The notes beneath the pieces are model-generated. The model did not search any database, was not told the origin of the DNA, and saw only the letters and a program-made list of their open reading frames with translations. A program made the translations under genes and the position numbers. From Leptospiraceae bacterium (GTDB lineage Bacteria; Spirochaetota; Leptospiria; Leptospirales; Leptospiraceae), in the NCBI GenBank assembly GCA_017996175.1, contig JAGOHK010000015.1, positions 1 through 64,000 on the forward strand: a stretch of DNA of 64,000 bases, written 5' to 3'. Positions 55,231 through 63,867 of the stretch are shown in pieces. Numbering within the stretch: the stretch's first letter is position 1; the number at the start of each line of letters is the position of its first letter.

Positions 55231-55541
55231 AAAAGCTCTTATTCTTCAGTCTGCCGATCATACTCAATTGTATGTCCTCCGTTCATCAGTTTAATCAGTC
55301 TGATCCGATGAGCTTTCAAGATTACCAGTCTGCCAAAAAAATCACAGCTGATGCGGAACAATTTGCTATTTTAGGATTTGTGTATGATACAAATTATGTA
55401 GAAGAAGCTATTAAAAAATTACACGACAGTTGTCCAGATGGCAGTATTGAACAGATAGGTACCACTTTTAAAACTAAACTAGGTTTTATGTCTTGGACAA
55501 ATCAAATTCATCTAGTAGGATATTGTCGCGGAAAAAAATAA
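55227..55541 (+). CDS. Small lipoprotein, third of the triplet
   Basis: 104 residues. Lipobox LNC (Cys13). The body has YDTNYVEEAIKKLHDSCPDGSI...LVGYC, similar to the second gene in spacing and Cys position. It overlaps the second by 4 bp. The three genes form one translationally coupled operon. No family is recognised. Confidence 0.7.
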   Translation: MKKLLFFSLPIILNCMSSVHQFNQSDPMSFQDYQSAKKITADAEQFAILGFVYDTNYVEEAIKKLHDSCPDGSIEQIGTTFKTKLGFMSWTNQIHLVGYCRGKK

Positions 55542-55730
55542 ATGATTAATGCTCTTACTTTCAAATACTATAATTTTATTTTGCATGATTTCTCCTCATC
55601 TTTGCTGTAGCTTATTTTCATTACCCTCTCAGGAAACTTAATCGAGTCCGTTTGTTTGGTTGCAAACACAGCGCCTTCGCATCCTTAACGCGGGGTTTTG
55701 TTGTATGGTTGTAATCCGCATCGTATTTAC

Positions 55731-56042
55731 CTAATTACCTTCCCCAATAGTTGGTATGTATTCAGATTTCTTATTGCAATTCTTTTCAGCTTCAACAGCG
55801 GCTAAACAATTTGCTAAAGCTAAATTAAACCACTGATTCCCGAATTCATTCGGATCATTCTCAGCATTCGGATTTTCACTGAAAGATAGCAAAAATTTTG
55901 ACATTCCTATATTTTTAAAACAGCTTTTCGTATCAGTTCCCTTTAATGCGATTTTTCTTTGACAATGATCCTTTTGGTTCGATACCCCGCAATTTAAGAA
56001 AAATATTGCTAAGGCTATAAAAATTCCTATTCTTCTAATCAT
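55731..56042 (-). CDS. Small hypothetical lipoprotein
   Basis: 103 residues. Lipobox FFLNC (Cys18). Further Cys at HCQRK, SCFKN, NCLAA and NCNKK suggest two disulphides. GGGAG precedes the ATG. It resembles other small Leptospira lipoproteins; function unknown. The gap 55542-55730 shows nothing else. Confidence 0.65.
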   Translation of the reverse strand: MIRRIGIFIALAIFFLNCGVSNQKDHCQRKIALKGTDTKSCFKNIGMSKFLLSFSENPNAENDPNEFGNQWFNLALANCLAAVEAEKNCNKKSEYIPTIGEGN

Positions 56043-56148
56043 ATTAAAAACTCCCCAAACTACAACCTTCTGAAAGAAAGTGTTTGATGATTTATATCTT
56101 TTGTATACTTCAATTATACGGCTAATCTCATTTTGGCGTTCAATAGCT

Positions 56149-56471
56149 TCATATTTTCTCTTCCCCCAATATCCGCTTTATTTCTTTGTCGAAATCCGAG
56201 ATATAATTTTCGTCTTGGATAATTCTAAATTGTTCAAATTCTTTTTCGGCTTTTAGTTTTGCTTCTAATATGGAAACTTTTCCTTTGTCAGTAAGGATTT
56301 TATAGTTTGATAATTCTAAGAAACTATGCAAAAATTTCACCCAGTCTTCCATTGTGGTGGCTATTTGTCGTTTGGCTCTATTTTCTGCTAAGTCAAGGTA
56401 GGCAGAAATAATTCTATTCAATTCTCATCGGTGTATAAAATAAATTTTTGCTGTTTTAATTCATCGTTCAT
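56149..56471 (-). pseudogene. RhuM-family pseudogene with internal deletion
   Basis: The C-terminal ORF (56149-56421, 90 residues) has LNRIISAYLDLAENRAKR-like sequence, TMEDWVKFL, LTDKGKVS and QFRIIQDENYISDFDKEI, matching the C-terminal end of RhuM-family proteins from memory. Just upstream, an ATG at 56471 starts MNDELKQQKFILYTDEN and stops at once; this looks like the RhuM N-terminus. So the start and end of the gene survive and the middle (most of the DNA-binding-like part) is deleted, with a frame shift at the junction near 56420. RhuM function is unknown. Confidence 0.75.
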
Positions 56472-56517
56472 TGTGATAGATTGATTTCCTAATTGAATTA
56501 CCTTTATCCTCTAATCC

Positions 56518-58308
56518 CTAAATCAAGTAAGGCAATTGAATCTTAAACCGAGTTTCGCCTGGCTTAGAAGTAGCGGAAATTTTTCCTTTGTGTTTTTCTA
56601 CGATGCCTTTGACGATGCCGAGACCTAGACCAGAACCTTCGCCTTGGTCTTTGGTGGTAAAAAATGGATCCCAAATTCTATCTAGGATTTCTGGTTTAAT
56701 TCCAGAACCACTATCCGCGATCTCAATACAAACAAAAGGCTCTTCTAGATAGGAAGAAATTTTAAGAGTTCCTTTTCCTTTCATCGCGTGAATGGCATTC
56801 TGAATGATATTTGTCCACACTTGATTGAGTTCGTCTAGGTTACACGGAACAAGTGGAATTTTTTGAAAATCACGCTCCACTGTAATTCCCAATTTGATTT
56901 GATTATGAAAAATAATCAGTGTATTTTCAATTCCCTCAATCAAGTCTGCATCCACATGACTTGCTTGGTCTAAGTGAGAATAGTATTTTAATGCTCGCAC
57001 AATTCGTACAATATTTTTAATTGCGTAGTTAATATTTTTTAAATTCAAATTCAAATGACTTGTGCGTTTTAAAAGTTCTAAAATATCTCTTCCACCTACT
57101 TTTACGATTTCGAGTAGAAGTTCTTGTTTCTCTACAAAGTTTTTTTCTACGAGAAAGCTCGCAAAGTCATCAGCGAGTAACGGGTCTAAGCCGCTCTTCG
57201 ATACTTTATCCCTAATTTCTCTTTTTAGTTTGAAACGATCTTTTGAATCGAGTGGATTTCGATTTGTCTCAGCTATCATCATTCCTAAGAAGGTTATGTA
57301 TTTTTTAGCAAACTCTTCGTCTTGAAAGTATTTTACAGCTTCTGGAAATCTTACAATCAGATAATGGAGATTTTCCTCCATGTTCCCAGCAGAGCCATGT
57401 ATCACGCCAGCAGGAGTATTAATTTCATGTGCGATACCCGCAACCATCACACCGAGAGATGCCATTTTTTCTGACATTACTAATTGTGCTTGTGCTTCTT
57501 CCAATGCCTTGGTTCTTTCTTTTACTTTGTTTTCCAAATTTTCTGTGAGAGCAATTGACCTTGCATAAAAAATCGCATTTGATAAAGACATAACAGACGT
57601 AGATTTAACTTCATACAACCTATCTAATTCTTCTGCTGACATGAGAGTCGAATCTTTCTTTTTAGCCAAAAATAAAATTCCAAGAAGACTTGCGTTTAGT
57701 GTAAGTGGAATAATCGTTTCTGCCTCTGCTGCATCAAGTATTCGAATCGCATCATTTCGAATATCTGCATAACCGGGTGCTTTGTTAAAATGATCTCTTG
57801 TTAAAATTTGATCGTTATCCGTAAGCCAAAGCATAAAAGGATCATAAACAAAAAAAGGATTTGCGTCTTTTACAGCAGGCATTGGCAGAAATGCTCCCTG
57901 TTCATCCGACCATAAATAAATCCTAGAATGTTTTACTTTGAAGACATCGACCAGAAACTCATTGAGTGCCTCGCAGATTCGGACTGTTTGATTCATTCGA
58001 AATAAATTATTTTTTAAATTTCCAAGTGTAGTAATGTAGGCGATTTCTCGAATTCTATCTTGCTCTTCTCGCATGATAATTTCAAACTTAAGTCTCTCTT
58101 TTTTCTTTCTATAAATTTGGCTCACAAATGACCAAATCAAGTTTAATAAAAATATGATAGAAATTTCAATACCAGATTGAATAAAGGTAGGATGAAATCC
58201 AAAATGATTGAAATAAAAAAACAGCAGGGTATACTGAAGGGCAGTTATCAGAATCAGAGTCAAAAAAGTTACAACTGCAGATGTGTTAATTTTTTCATTG
58301 AATTTCAT
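56518..58308 (-). CDS. Membrane GAF-domain histidine kinase
   Basis: 596 residues from the ATG at 58308 (a TTG-started extension would overlap rsgA). Two N-terminal membrane helices (about 8-30 and 37-57), a GAF domain (about 90-245), a coiled coil (about 250-280), the HisKA helix with H294 (GIAHEINTPAG), and an HATPase_c domain (QNAIHAMKG, DSGSGI, GSGLGLGIV). The kinase half resembles the end of the 1822-residue protein at 8652, including the long insert between H-box and N-box. It has no receiver. It is divergent from rsgA, with 14 bp between the two start codons. Confidence 0.92.
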   Translation of the reverse strand: MKFNEKINTSAVVTFLTLILITALQYTLLFFYFNHFGFHPTFIQSGIEISIIFLLNLIWSFVSQIYRKKKERLKFEIIMREEQDRIREIAYITTLGNLKNNLFRMNQTVRICEALNEFLVDVFKVKHSRIYLWSDEQGAFLPMPAVKDANPFFVYDPFMLWLTDNDQILTRDHFNKAPGYADIRNDAIRILDAAEAETIIPLTLNASLLGILFLAKKKDSTLMSAEELDRLYEVKSTSVMSLSNAIFYARSIALTENLENKVKERTKALEEAQAQLVMSEKMASLGVMVAGIAHEINTPAGVIHGSAGNMEENLHYLIVRFPEAVKYFQDEEFAKKYITFLGMMIAETNRNPLDSKDRFKLKREIRDKVSKSGLDPLLADDFASFLVEKNFVEKQELLLEIVKVGGRDILELLKRTSHLNLNLKNINYAIKNIVRIVRALKYYSHLDQASHVDADLIEGIENTLIIFHNQIKLGITVERDFQKIPLVPCNLDELNQVWTNIIQNAIHAMKGKGTLKISSYLEEPFVCIEIADSGSGIKPEILDRIWDPFFTTKDQGEGSGLGLGIVKGIVEKHKGKISATSKPGETRFKIQLPYLI

Positions 58309-58322
58309 AGAGTGCAGGCTGT

Positions 58323-59321
58323 ATGAATTTAGAAAAAACAAGTTCTACTGTCAAAGAAAATTTTATCGTTTCTAAAATTTATGGAGCTTATTACGAAATT
58401 TATTCTCCAAGGCTCGGATTTAAACGAGCTACTTTAAAAGGGAAACTACGACTCAGTAAATCTGAAGATAGGCATCCATTCGTTGTGGGAGATAGAATCC
58501 AAGCAGAAAATGAACTTACCGAAAAGGCGGACTGGGTCATTCTCTCTAAAGGGGAACGAAGTAGTGTTTTAGCAAGGCAGAGTAGCAACTCCGACAAACA
58601 TATCTTATGTGCTAACGTTGACTTTGTAGCCATCATCGCATCTCTTTCTGGACCGGAAACAAAAGATGGATTTATTGATCGAAGTATCACCGCTTGTTAC
58701 CATTCAAATGTCACACCTATCATCATCTTTAATAAAAAGGATTTGGTAACGGAAGAAAAATTAAACGAAAGAAAAGAAAAATACGAGGATCTAGGTTACA
58801 AAGTTTTTCCAATTACCTGCACAGACTTAAACAGCATCAAAGAACTACTTGCCGCTTTGCAAGATAAGACCACTTACCTAGTTGGAAACTCTGGTGTAGG
58901 AAAATCTAGTTTGATTAATCTAATCACAAGTAATTCAGAGCAAAAGACAAATGAAATTAGCCACTCTACTCAAAAAGGAAAACATACAACTACTAATTCA
59001 AGTGTAATCGTAATTAACCCCACAACTATACTAATTGATTCTCCGGGGATAAAAGAATGGGGGTTACTTCATCTTACTAAGGGGCAAATACTGTCTACTT
59101 TTCCTGAATTGAATAAATATAAAAAGAAATGTAAAGTTGGTGGATGTTGTAATGCGGGTAATGATTGTATGATGTTGGAAAAAATCCAGAAGCTAGAAGA
59201 AGAAAGATTAAAAAGTCTAGAATCTATGTTAGAAGGTCTAGAAATTCCTTATCGCATTCGCGTTGGAAATTTAAAAAGTGGAAAACTAAGACGACAGAAA
59301 AAAAATAGGCAATGGGAATAA
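58323..59321 (+). CDS. rsgA: Ribosome small subunit-dependent GTPase A
   Basis: 332 residues. An N-terminal OB-fold (about 12-85) is followed by a circularly permuted GTPase: FNKKD (G4), GNSGVGKSS (G1) and DSPGIKEWG (G3) in the permuted order. The C-terminal zinc region reads CKVGGCCNAGNDC: the usual Cys-x4-Cys-x-His-x5-Cys is altered, with Asn at the His position and one fewer spacer. It helps mature the 30S subunit in the cytoplasm. The next exported-protein gene starts 4 bp downstream. Confidence 0.94.
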   Translation: MNLEKTSSTVKENFIVSKIYGAYYEIYSPRLGFKRATLKGKLRLSKSEDRHPFVVGDRIQAENELTEKADWVILSKGERSSVLARQSSNSDKHILCANVDFVAIIASLSGPETKDGFIDRSITACYHSNVTPIIIFNKKDLVTEEKLNERKEKYEDLGYKVFPITCTDLNSIKELLAALQDKTTYLVGNSGVGKSSLINLITSNSEQKTNEISHSTQKGKHTTTNSSVIVINPTTILIDSPGIKEWGLLHLTKGQILSTFPELNKYKKKCKVGGCCNAGNDCMMLEKIQKLEEERLKSLESMLEGLEIPYRIRVGNLKSGKLRRQKKNRQWE

Positions 59322-59325
59322 TAGA

Positions 59326-60360
59326 ATGATTACTACATTGAAACTTTGGATAATCTCCTGTTTACTTTTTACAAACATCTTAAACTCCGAAGAATTATTA
59401 CAAAGAGGCGAAGCTTATATTCTCACAGAATCCTCTTGGCACGAAGTGAAGGCGCGAGAGAAAGAATCCTTCAAAGAATCAAAAAAAGAAAAACGAAAAC
59501 TAAAAAAAGAAACATTAGAAAAAATAGAATCCGCAGAAAAAAAATCCGTTCGTTATGTTAGTCCAGAAGGAAATATTTTTATCAATAAACTTTATCATCT
59601 AAAATTAGCAAATGAATTTAAAGGAGATATTTTAGTAAGTGTGGATGACGCAAAGGAACAAAAACTAGTATCGGATATTCTAATTTTAGGAGCCGGTTTT
59701 CATAATATCGCATACAAACTGTTAGACGAAAAAGGAAAAGTTCAATTCGAAAAAAAAGAAACCATATTTCTAGATATTACTCGCCCGGAGGTGAATGCTC
59801 AATTGGAAGGAGTTTTTTTTGAAAGAAATTCTTTTTACTATTATAAGCCTGGGGTAAAACTTTTTTTACAAGCAAGGGATAGTGATTCTGGTGTAGAAGA
59901 TATATTTATTAATCTAAATCGAAAAGGATATTTACCAATGGATAAGATCGATCAGCCTGTAGATAGTCCCGGACCAAAAGAAATAAAAATACTGGCAACT
60001 GACAAAGTTACAAATCTTTCCCAAGAGATTTATCTTAGATACACCGTCGACTCAGAACCCCCCGCAGTAAATCTTGAACTAAGCAGTATACCAGAACAAA
60101 ATTCTAAATTTGGAAAAGTATGTGAGCCAGATACATCTATTCGTTTAAGTGCATTTGATTTTGGTTCGGGAGTATCTAGAATTGAATTTAGAAAACTGGG
60201 ATCCAAGACTTGGAGAGTTTATAGAGATTATCCGCTTGTGCCTAGAAATAAGAAAAAAATTTCCCTTGAATATAGAGCAATAGATAATTTAGGAAATGAA
60301 TCACCAGTAAAATATTTTCGGTGTAAGGTAAAAAATGAAGCTACTGCAATACCTGAATAG
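59326..60360 (+). CDS. Exported Ig-like (OmpL47-type) protein
   Basis: 344 residues. Signal peptide (about 1-22), then a strongly charged Lys/Glu/Arg-rich segment (about 38-65), then beta-rich domains including YTVDSEPPAVNLEL, which resembles the OmpL47-type Ig-like repeats of Leptospira surface proteins. It overlaps the next gene by 26 bp. Likely periplasmic or outer membrane-associated; function unknown. Confidence 0.75.
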   Translation: MITTLKLWIISCLLFTNILNSEELLQRGEAYILTESSWHEVKAREKESFKESKKEKRKLKKETLEKIESAEKKSVRYVSPEGNIFINKLYHLKLANEFKGDILVSVDDAKEQKLVSDILILGAGFHNIAYKLLDEKGKVQFEKKETIFLDITRPEVNAQLEGVFFERNSFYYYKPGVKLFLQARDSDSGVEDIFINLNRKGYLPMDKIDQPVDSPGPKEIKILATDKVTNLSQEIYLRYTVDSEPPAVNLELSSIPEQNSKFGKVCEPDTSIRLSAFDFGSGVSRIEFRKLGSKTWRVYRDYPLVPRNKKKISLEYRAIDNLGNESPVKYFRCKVKNEATAIPE

Positions 60361-61732
60361 TAAAATTAAAATACTATATTTTTTATTAAGTTTCATCTTG
60401 GTTAGCCAAGACTTTGCTGTAGAAGCTCAAAAAAATTTGAGTTCACCCAGTTTTTCAATTTACGCTGACAAAATCCCAGTTTATGCAACTCTCTCTGGAA
60501 ATTTTACTTTTTATCCGCAAAAAGAAATTCATAAAGTCGAAACATTTTTAAAAAACAAAAAACAAAAAGTAGAGCATAATGCTTATAACTCTTCTTATCT
60601 GAGTATCAAGTATGATAATAAAGTTTTTAAATTTCATGAACTAGAAAATCATAAGTCCGAATGGAATTTAGAGGATAGTTCAATTCATATTTCAGCCTTA
60701 ATACCTAATGCAAATGTTGAAATATTTATGGAACTAAAAAATCACTCCACAAGAAGTGAATCCTTTATTATTTCTTATGGTGCAATTAATAACACCAATA
60801 AAATCATAGACGTTGGATTTAGAAGTCTTATTGATATTGATTCTGAGGATAATGAAAGTATTCCGCTTAAAATTTGTTCGGATAATGCTAATGAAAAAGA
60901 AATATATTCCAATGAATTCAAATTTACTCCTTATAAGAGCGGTTACTGGGAAACGTATCAATCGCAACCAGAGACTACCATCGGCATAAGAAATCATTTA
61001 ACTGGAAATAAAAATACCCCTCCTGATCAAATTGCATTCGTGAATTGGGAACGAGCATTTCCTACAGAATGGAAGTATTTTACAAATAAAAATTTTTCAA
61101 CCGATCCTGATTCTGCTGTTCTAATCTGGTGGAATCCACGTCCTATAAAACCGGGAGACAAGCTAGAAATATTAACAGAGTTCGAAATCAAAAAAAATAA
61201 AGAAGCCATTTCCTTTCAGTTGACAGATGCGGTAACAGGAAGTGGAAGATTGCACCTAAAAACAGAGAATAATTCTAGTTCTCCGAAAGAAGTTTCTTAT
61301 TTTATAGATACAGGCGAATACACGTTTACCGCACTGAACCGAGAAAATCCGATGAAATTTATTTTAGAGCCAAATTCTATTTTGGATAAAATTATACCGA
61401 TTACTCTGCACGGCAAAGGCGATATTCCTCTTACTATTAAGGAGAAAGTTGGAACTGTCGAGACTAATCATCATTTACCCGTAAGACTAACCAATGAAAA
61501 TAGAAGTCAAAGTCCAAAATTCTGGAAATCATCGAAATACCCCATTATTTATAATTCAGACAAAGATGGTCTAAAACTAAAAGGAATTGTTCGAGCAAAG
61601 GATTCAGGTAAAAAACTTGGAGAAACAGAACTTATCTCAGTAAAATCTATTCAGAATAGTTTTGTATATTTAGGAGAAGTAGATATCAGGGAATTTAGCG
61701 GTGAAGTACTGGTTGAAATATTCAAACAATAA
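60335..61732 (+). CDS. Exported hypothetical beta-rich protein
   Basis: 465 residues. A signal peptide or N-terminal anchor (about 12-30) precedes a beta-rich protein with aromatic residues (VNWERAFPTEWKYF, VLIWWNPRPIKPGD). No family is recognised. The start ATG lies inside the end of the previous gene (26-bp overlap), so the two are co-translated and probably work together. Confidence 0.65.
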   Translation: MKLLQYLNSKIKILYFLLSFILVSQDFAVEAQKNLSSPSFSIYADKIPVYATLSGNFTFYPQKEIHKVETFLKNKKQKVEHNAYNSSYLSIKYDNKVFKFHELENHKSEWNLEDSSIHISALIPNANVEIFMELKNHSTRSESFIISYGAINNTNKIIDVGFRSLIDIDSEDNESIPLKICSDNANEKEIYSNEFKFTPYKSGYWETYQSQPETTIGIRNHLTGNKNTPPDQIAFVNWERAFPTEWKYFTNKNFSTDPDSAVLIWWNPRPIKPGDKLEILTEFEIKKNKEAISFQLTDAVTGSGRLHLKTENNSSSPKEVSYFIDTGEYTFTALNRENPMKFILEPNSILDKIIPITLHGKGDIPLTIKEKVGTVETNHHLPVRLTNENRSQSPKFWKSSKYPIIYNSDKDGLKLKGIVRAKDSGKKLGETELISVKSIQNSFVYLGEVDIREFSGEVLVEIFKQ

Positions 61733-61775
61733 AGTTCTAAAAGATGTTATAGATAAATGAAATCATTATTTATTT

Positions 61776-61860
61776 ACTCACCTTACGCTAGGTGAGTTCC
61801 AGCGTCCTCACGCAGGAGGAGAGGTTGGCACCTAGCGGTGGGCATGACGGCGCAGGTTAT
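61776..61860. repeat. GC-rich hairpin cluster in an AT-rich gap
   Basis: ACTCACCT (61776-61783) pairs perfectly with AGGTGAGT (61790-61797) across a 6-nt loop. Just downstream TCCT/AGGA (around 61805-61817) can form a short second stem, and CACC...GGTG (around 61830-61840) a third. The patch is clearly more GC-rich than its flanks. It lies between the exported protein gene and the winged-helix gene (minus strand). It could be a terminator region or a REP-like repeat. Confidence 0.45.
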
Positions 61861-61943
61861 TGAATTTATTAATCCATTAGCTTTTCCTAATATTCTTAAT
61901 TTAACTTCAAATCTCATAATTTTGCTTTTTTGCGTAACGTCAG

Positions 61944-62255
61944 TTATTTAATTAGTTTTAATAAATCGCCTATCGTCTTATGAGATTCGAGATGATGACG
62001 AAGTGATATAGATTCATGAATTTTATATTTATTCCTTCTACCTTCTTTGAACCGGACTAGAACACCGGCGGATTCCAAATCTTCAATAATACTAATCACC
62101 GCCCTCTCTGTAATACCAACATTAAACGCTAAATCTCTTAGTCGCACCGTCGGATCTCGATAAAGACAGATTAGAACATGAGCATGGTTACTTAAAAAAG
62201 TCCAATTCTGCTTCATGGAACTCAACTTTATAATCTTAGCTTTTTTTTCTGCCAT
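61944..62255 (-). CDS. Winged-helix transcriptional regulator
   Basis: 103 residues from the ATG at 62255; a TTG at 62297 in frame is possible but falls in a TTGACA-like -35. A MarR/ArsR-like winged helix (about 20-85): VRLRDLAFNVGITERAVISIIEDLESAGVLVRFKEG with a wing. It is thus a DNA-binding regulator; its target is unknown. It is upstream of, and oriented the same way as, nothing close; the TolC-like gene ends 122 bp further on. Confidence 0.82.
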   Translation of the reverse strand: MAEKKAKIIKLSSMKQNWTFLSNHAHVLICLYRDPTVRLRDLAFNVGITERAVISIIEDLESAGVLVRFKEGRRNKYKIHESISLRHHLESHKTIGDLLKLIK

Positions 62256-62376
62256 GTCAATTTGTATATTATTTTCATTGTTTAGTTGAAATGTCAATTG
62301 TATTTTAATTCATGAATATCTTTTCTGCTTTAGCTAGGAGTAACCGAGTGAAGCTACTATATGAAAAACGACTTCG

Positions 62377-63867
62377 CTAATCCTTTTTCTTTAATACATC
62401 TGCGACAGCAGCTTTATAATTAGCAATTGCTCTATGGTGATCGACTAACGCATCAATTTCTCGGATTGCAGCTTCTCCTGTTGTCTGCTCTCGAATATTT
62501 ACTACTAGCAGAGTTCCTTCTCCCATTACGTATCGAATGCGCTCTGCTTCTTCTAGTTTTTTTGCAAGAACAAATTCTTTTTGTGCGAGGATTGCTCTTT
62601 GCCTTGTTACATTTACATTAGATAATGAGTTGCGTATATCTGCTGTTATCCGGTCTCTGAAAAACTTTTCCTGCTTAGATAACTTTTCGTTTTTTGCTGA
62701 AGCCCCATCTAATTTACCTTGCTGAGTTCTTGTTCGTAGTGGGACATTTAACACAATTGAGGCTTCTAGTTCGGGTTTACTTCTAGTTACACTACCAGTT
62801 CCTAAATCTTGGGATGCAATTACTACAATATCCACACCTGGTCCCATTTGGTTTTTGGCGAGTTCCTGATCAATTCGATTTTGATCTCTTTGTGCTTGGA
62901 AACGTTTTAATTCTGGTCTTCTCTCTAAAGCATTTTCAATTTCCTTATCCAAATTATTTTCTCGAATTTCTTCAAACAAAGAAAATATTGAATCAGGAAT
63001 TTCTTCTATTCTAGGATGTCTCTGATTTCCTTCTTCATCTGTTAAATAGATAGAAAGTTCATTTGCAGCAATATGTAAACTCTGCTCGGAGCCAATTAAA
63101 AAGGATTCTCTTTGTAGAAGTACACGCTCGTTATCCGCTTGTTCAATGGGCGGTAGGTCGCCTGCTTTTACTCGTTTGATGATTTGTTTTTCTCTTTCTA
63201 TTGCGACATCGTAAAGACTCTTTGCAATTGTATAACGTCTTGCTGCTGCAATCCAATCCCAATAACGAAGCGTTGCATTACGGATAATATCAATCTTCTG
63301 CTGTGCCACAGAAAGATCTGCGATTTGAACTCCGATTTCCGCCTGTTTTAAGGCTGCCCGATTTTTATCAATCGCCCGATCCCTCCAGAGCGGAACACGG
63401 GCTCCCGCCCTAACTTCTCCTAAAGAATTAGTAGCTAATTTTCCGTCGTATGGAGCAAACGAACCGCGTCCCATTCTATAGCCACCAAAAAAAGACATAC
63501 CATTGTACATAGTTGGTTGTTCGACAAGCATATCCATTCGATTGTTGGAATAATAACCAGTAGGCGCAGTTGTTCCATTTGCTTTAATATTTCCGTCAAA
63601 TGCTCCTTTGGCGCTTAATAATTCACTTTCCGCAATATCCATATCTTGAAATGCCGCGAGTAAAAGAGAAAAGTTTTTATTGATTCCGTCAATCAATAAA
63701 TCAAGAGTTAGCGGTTTATCAACACTTTGCGCTTTATCGACAGGAACTATTTTTACAATTTCCGTTCGAGCCTGTATTTTTTCTTTTTTGATCTTCTGCA
63801 ATTCTGATCCTTCTAAATCAAGTAGAAATAGAAGTAAAACTTTTGAAAATCGCTTCATCCGAATCAT
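62377..63867 (-). CDS. TolC-family outer-membrane efflux protein
   Basis: 496 residues. The mostly helical body with two-fold repeat (LKQAEIGVQIADLSVAQQKI...RYWDWIAAARRYTIAK and the later LAKNQMGPGVDIVV...LNVPLRTRTQQGKL) fits the TolC/OEP family. The N-terminus is a weak signal peptide. It should form an outer-membrane exit duct for an efflux or secretion pump. Its ATG overlaps the stop of the upstream partial gene (TAATG), so it lies in an operon. Confidence 0.85.
   Translation of the reverse strand: MIRMKRFSKVLLLFLLDLEGSELQKIKKEKIQARTEIVKIVPVDKAQSVDKPLTLDLLIDGINKNFSLLLAAFQDMDIAESELLSAKGAFDGNIKANGTTAPTGYYSNNRMDMLVEQPTMYNGMSFFGGYRMGRGSFAPYDGKLATNSLGEVRAGARVPLWRDRAIDKNRAALKQAEIGVQIADLSVAQQKIDIIRNATLRYWDWIAAARRYTIAKSLYDVAIEREKQIIKRVKAGDLPPIEQADNERVLLQRESFLIGSEQSLHIAANELSIYLTDEEGNQRHPRIEEIPDSIFSLFEEIRENNLDKEIENALERRPELKRFQAQRDQNRIDQELAKNQMGPGVDIVVIASQDLGTGSVTRSKPELEASIVLNVPLRTRTQQGKLDGASAKNEKLSKQEKFFRDRITADIRNSLSNVNVTRQRAILAQKEFVLAKKLEEAERIRYVMGEGTLLVVNIREQTTGEAAIREIDALVDHHRAIANYKAAVADVLKKKD

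Noticed and set aside
62249-62297. TTGACA with AATAAT upstream of the winged-helix gene
   Set aside because: Would leave a leader of only a few bases before the chosen ATG; plausible but unsupported, so not annotated.
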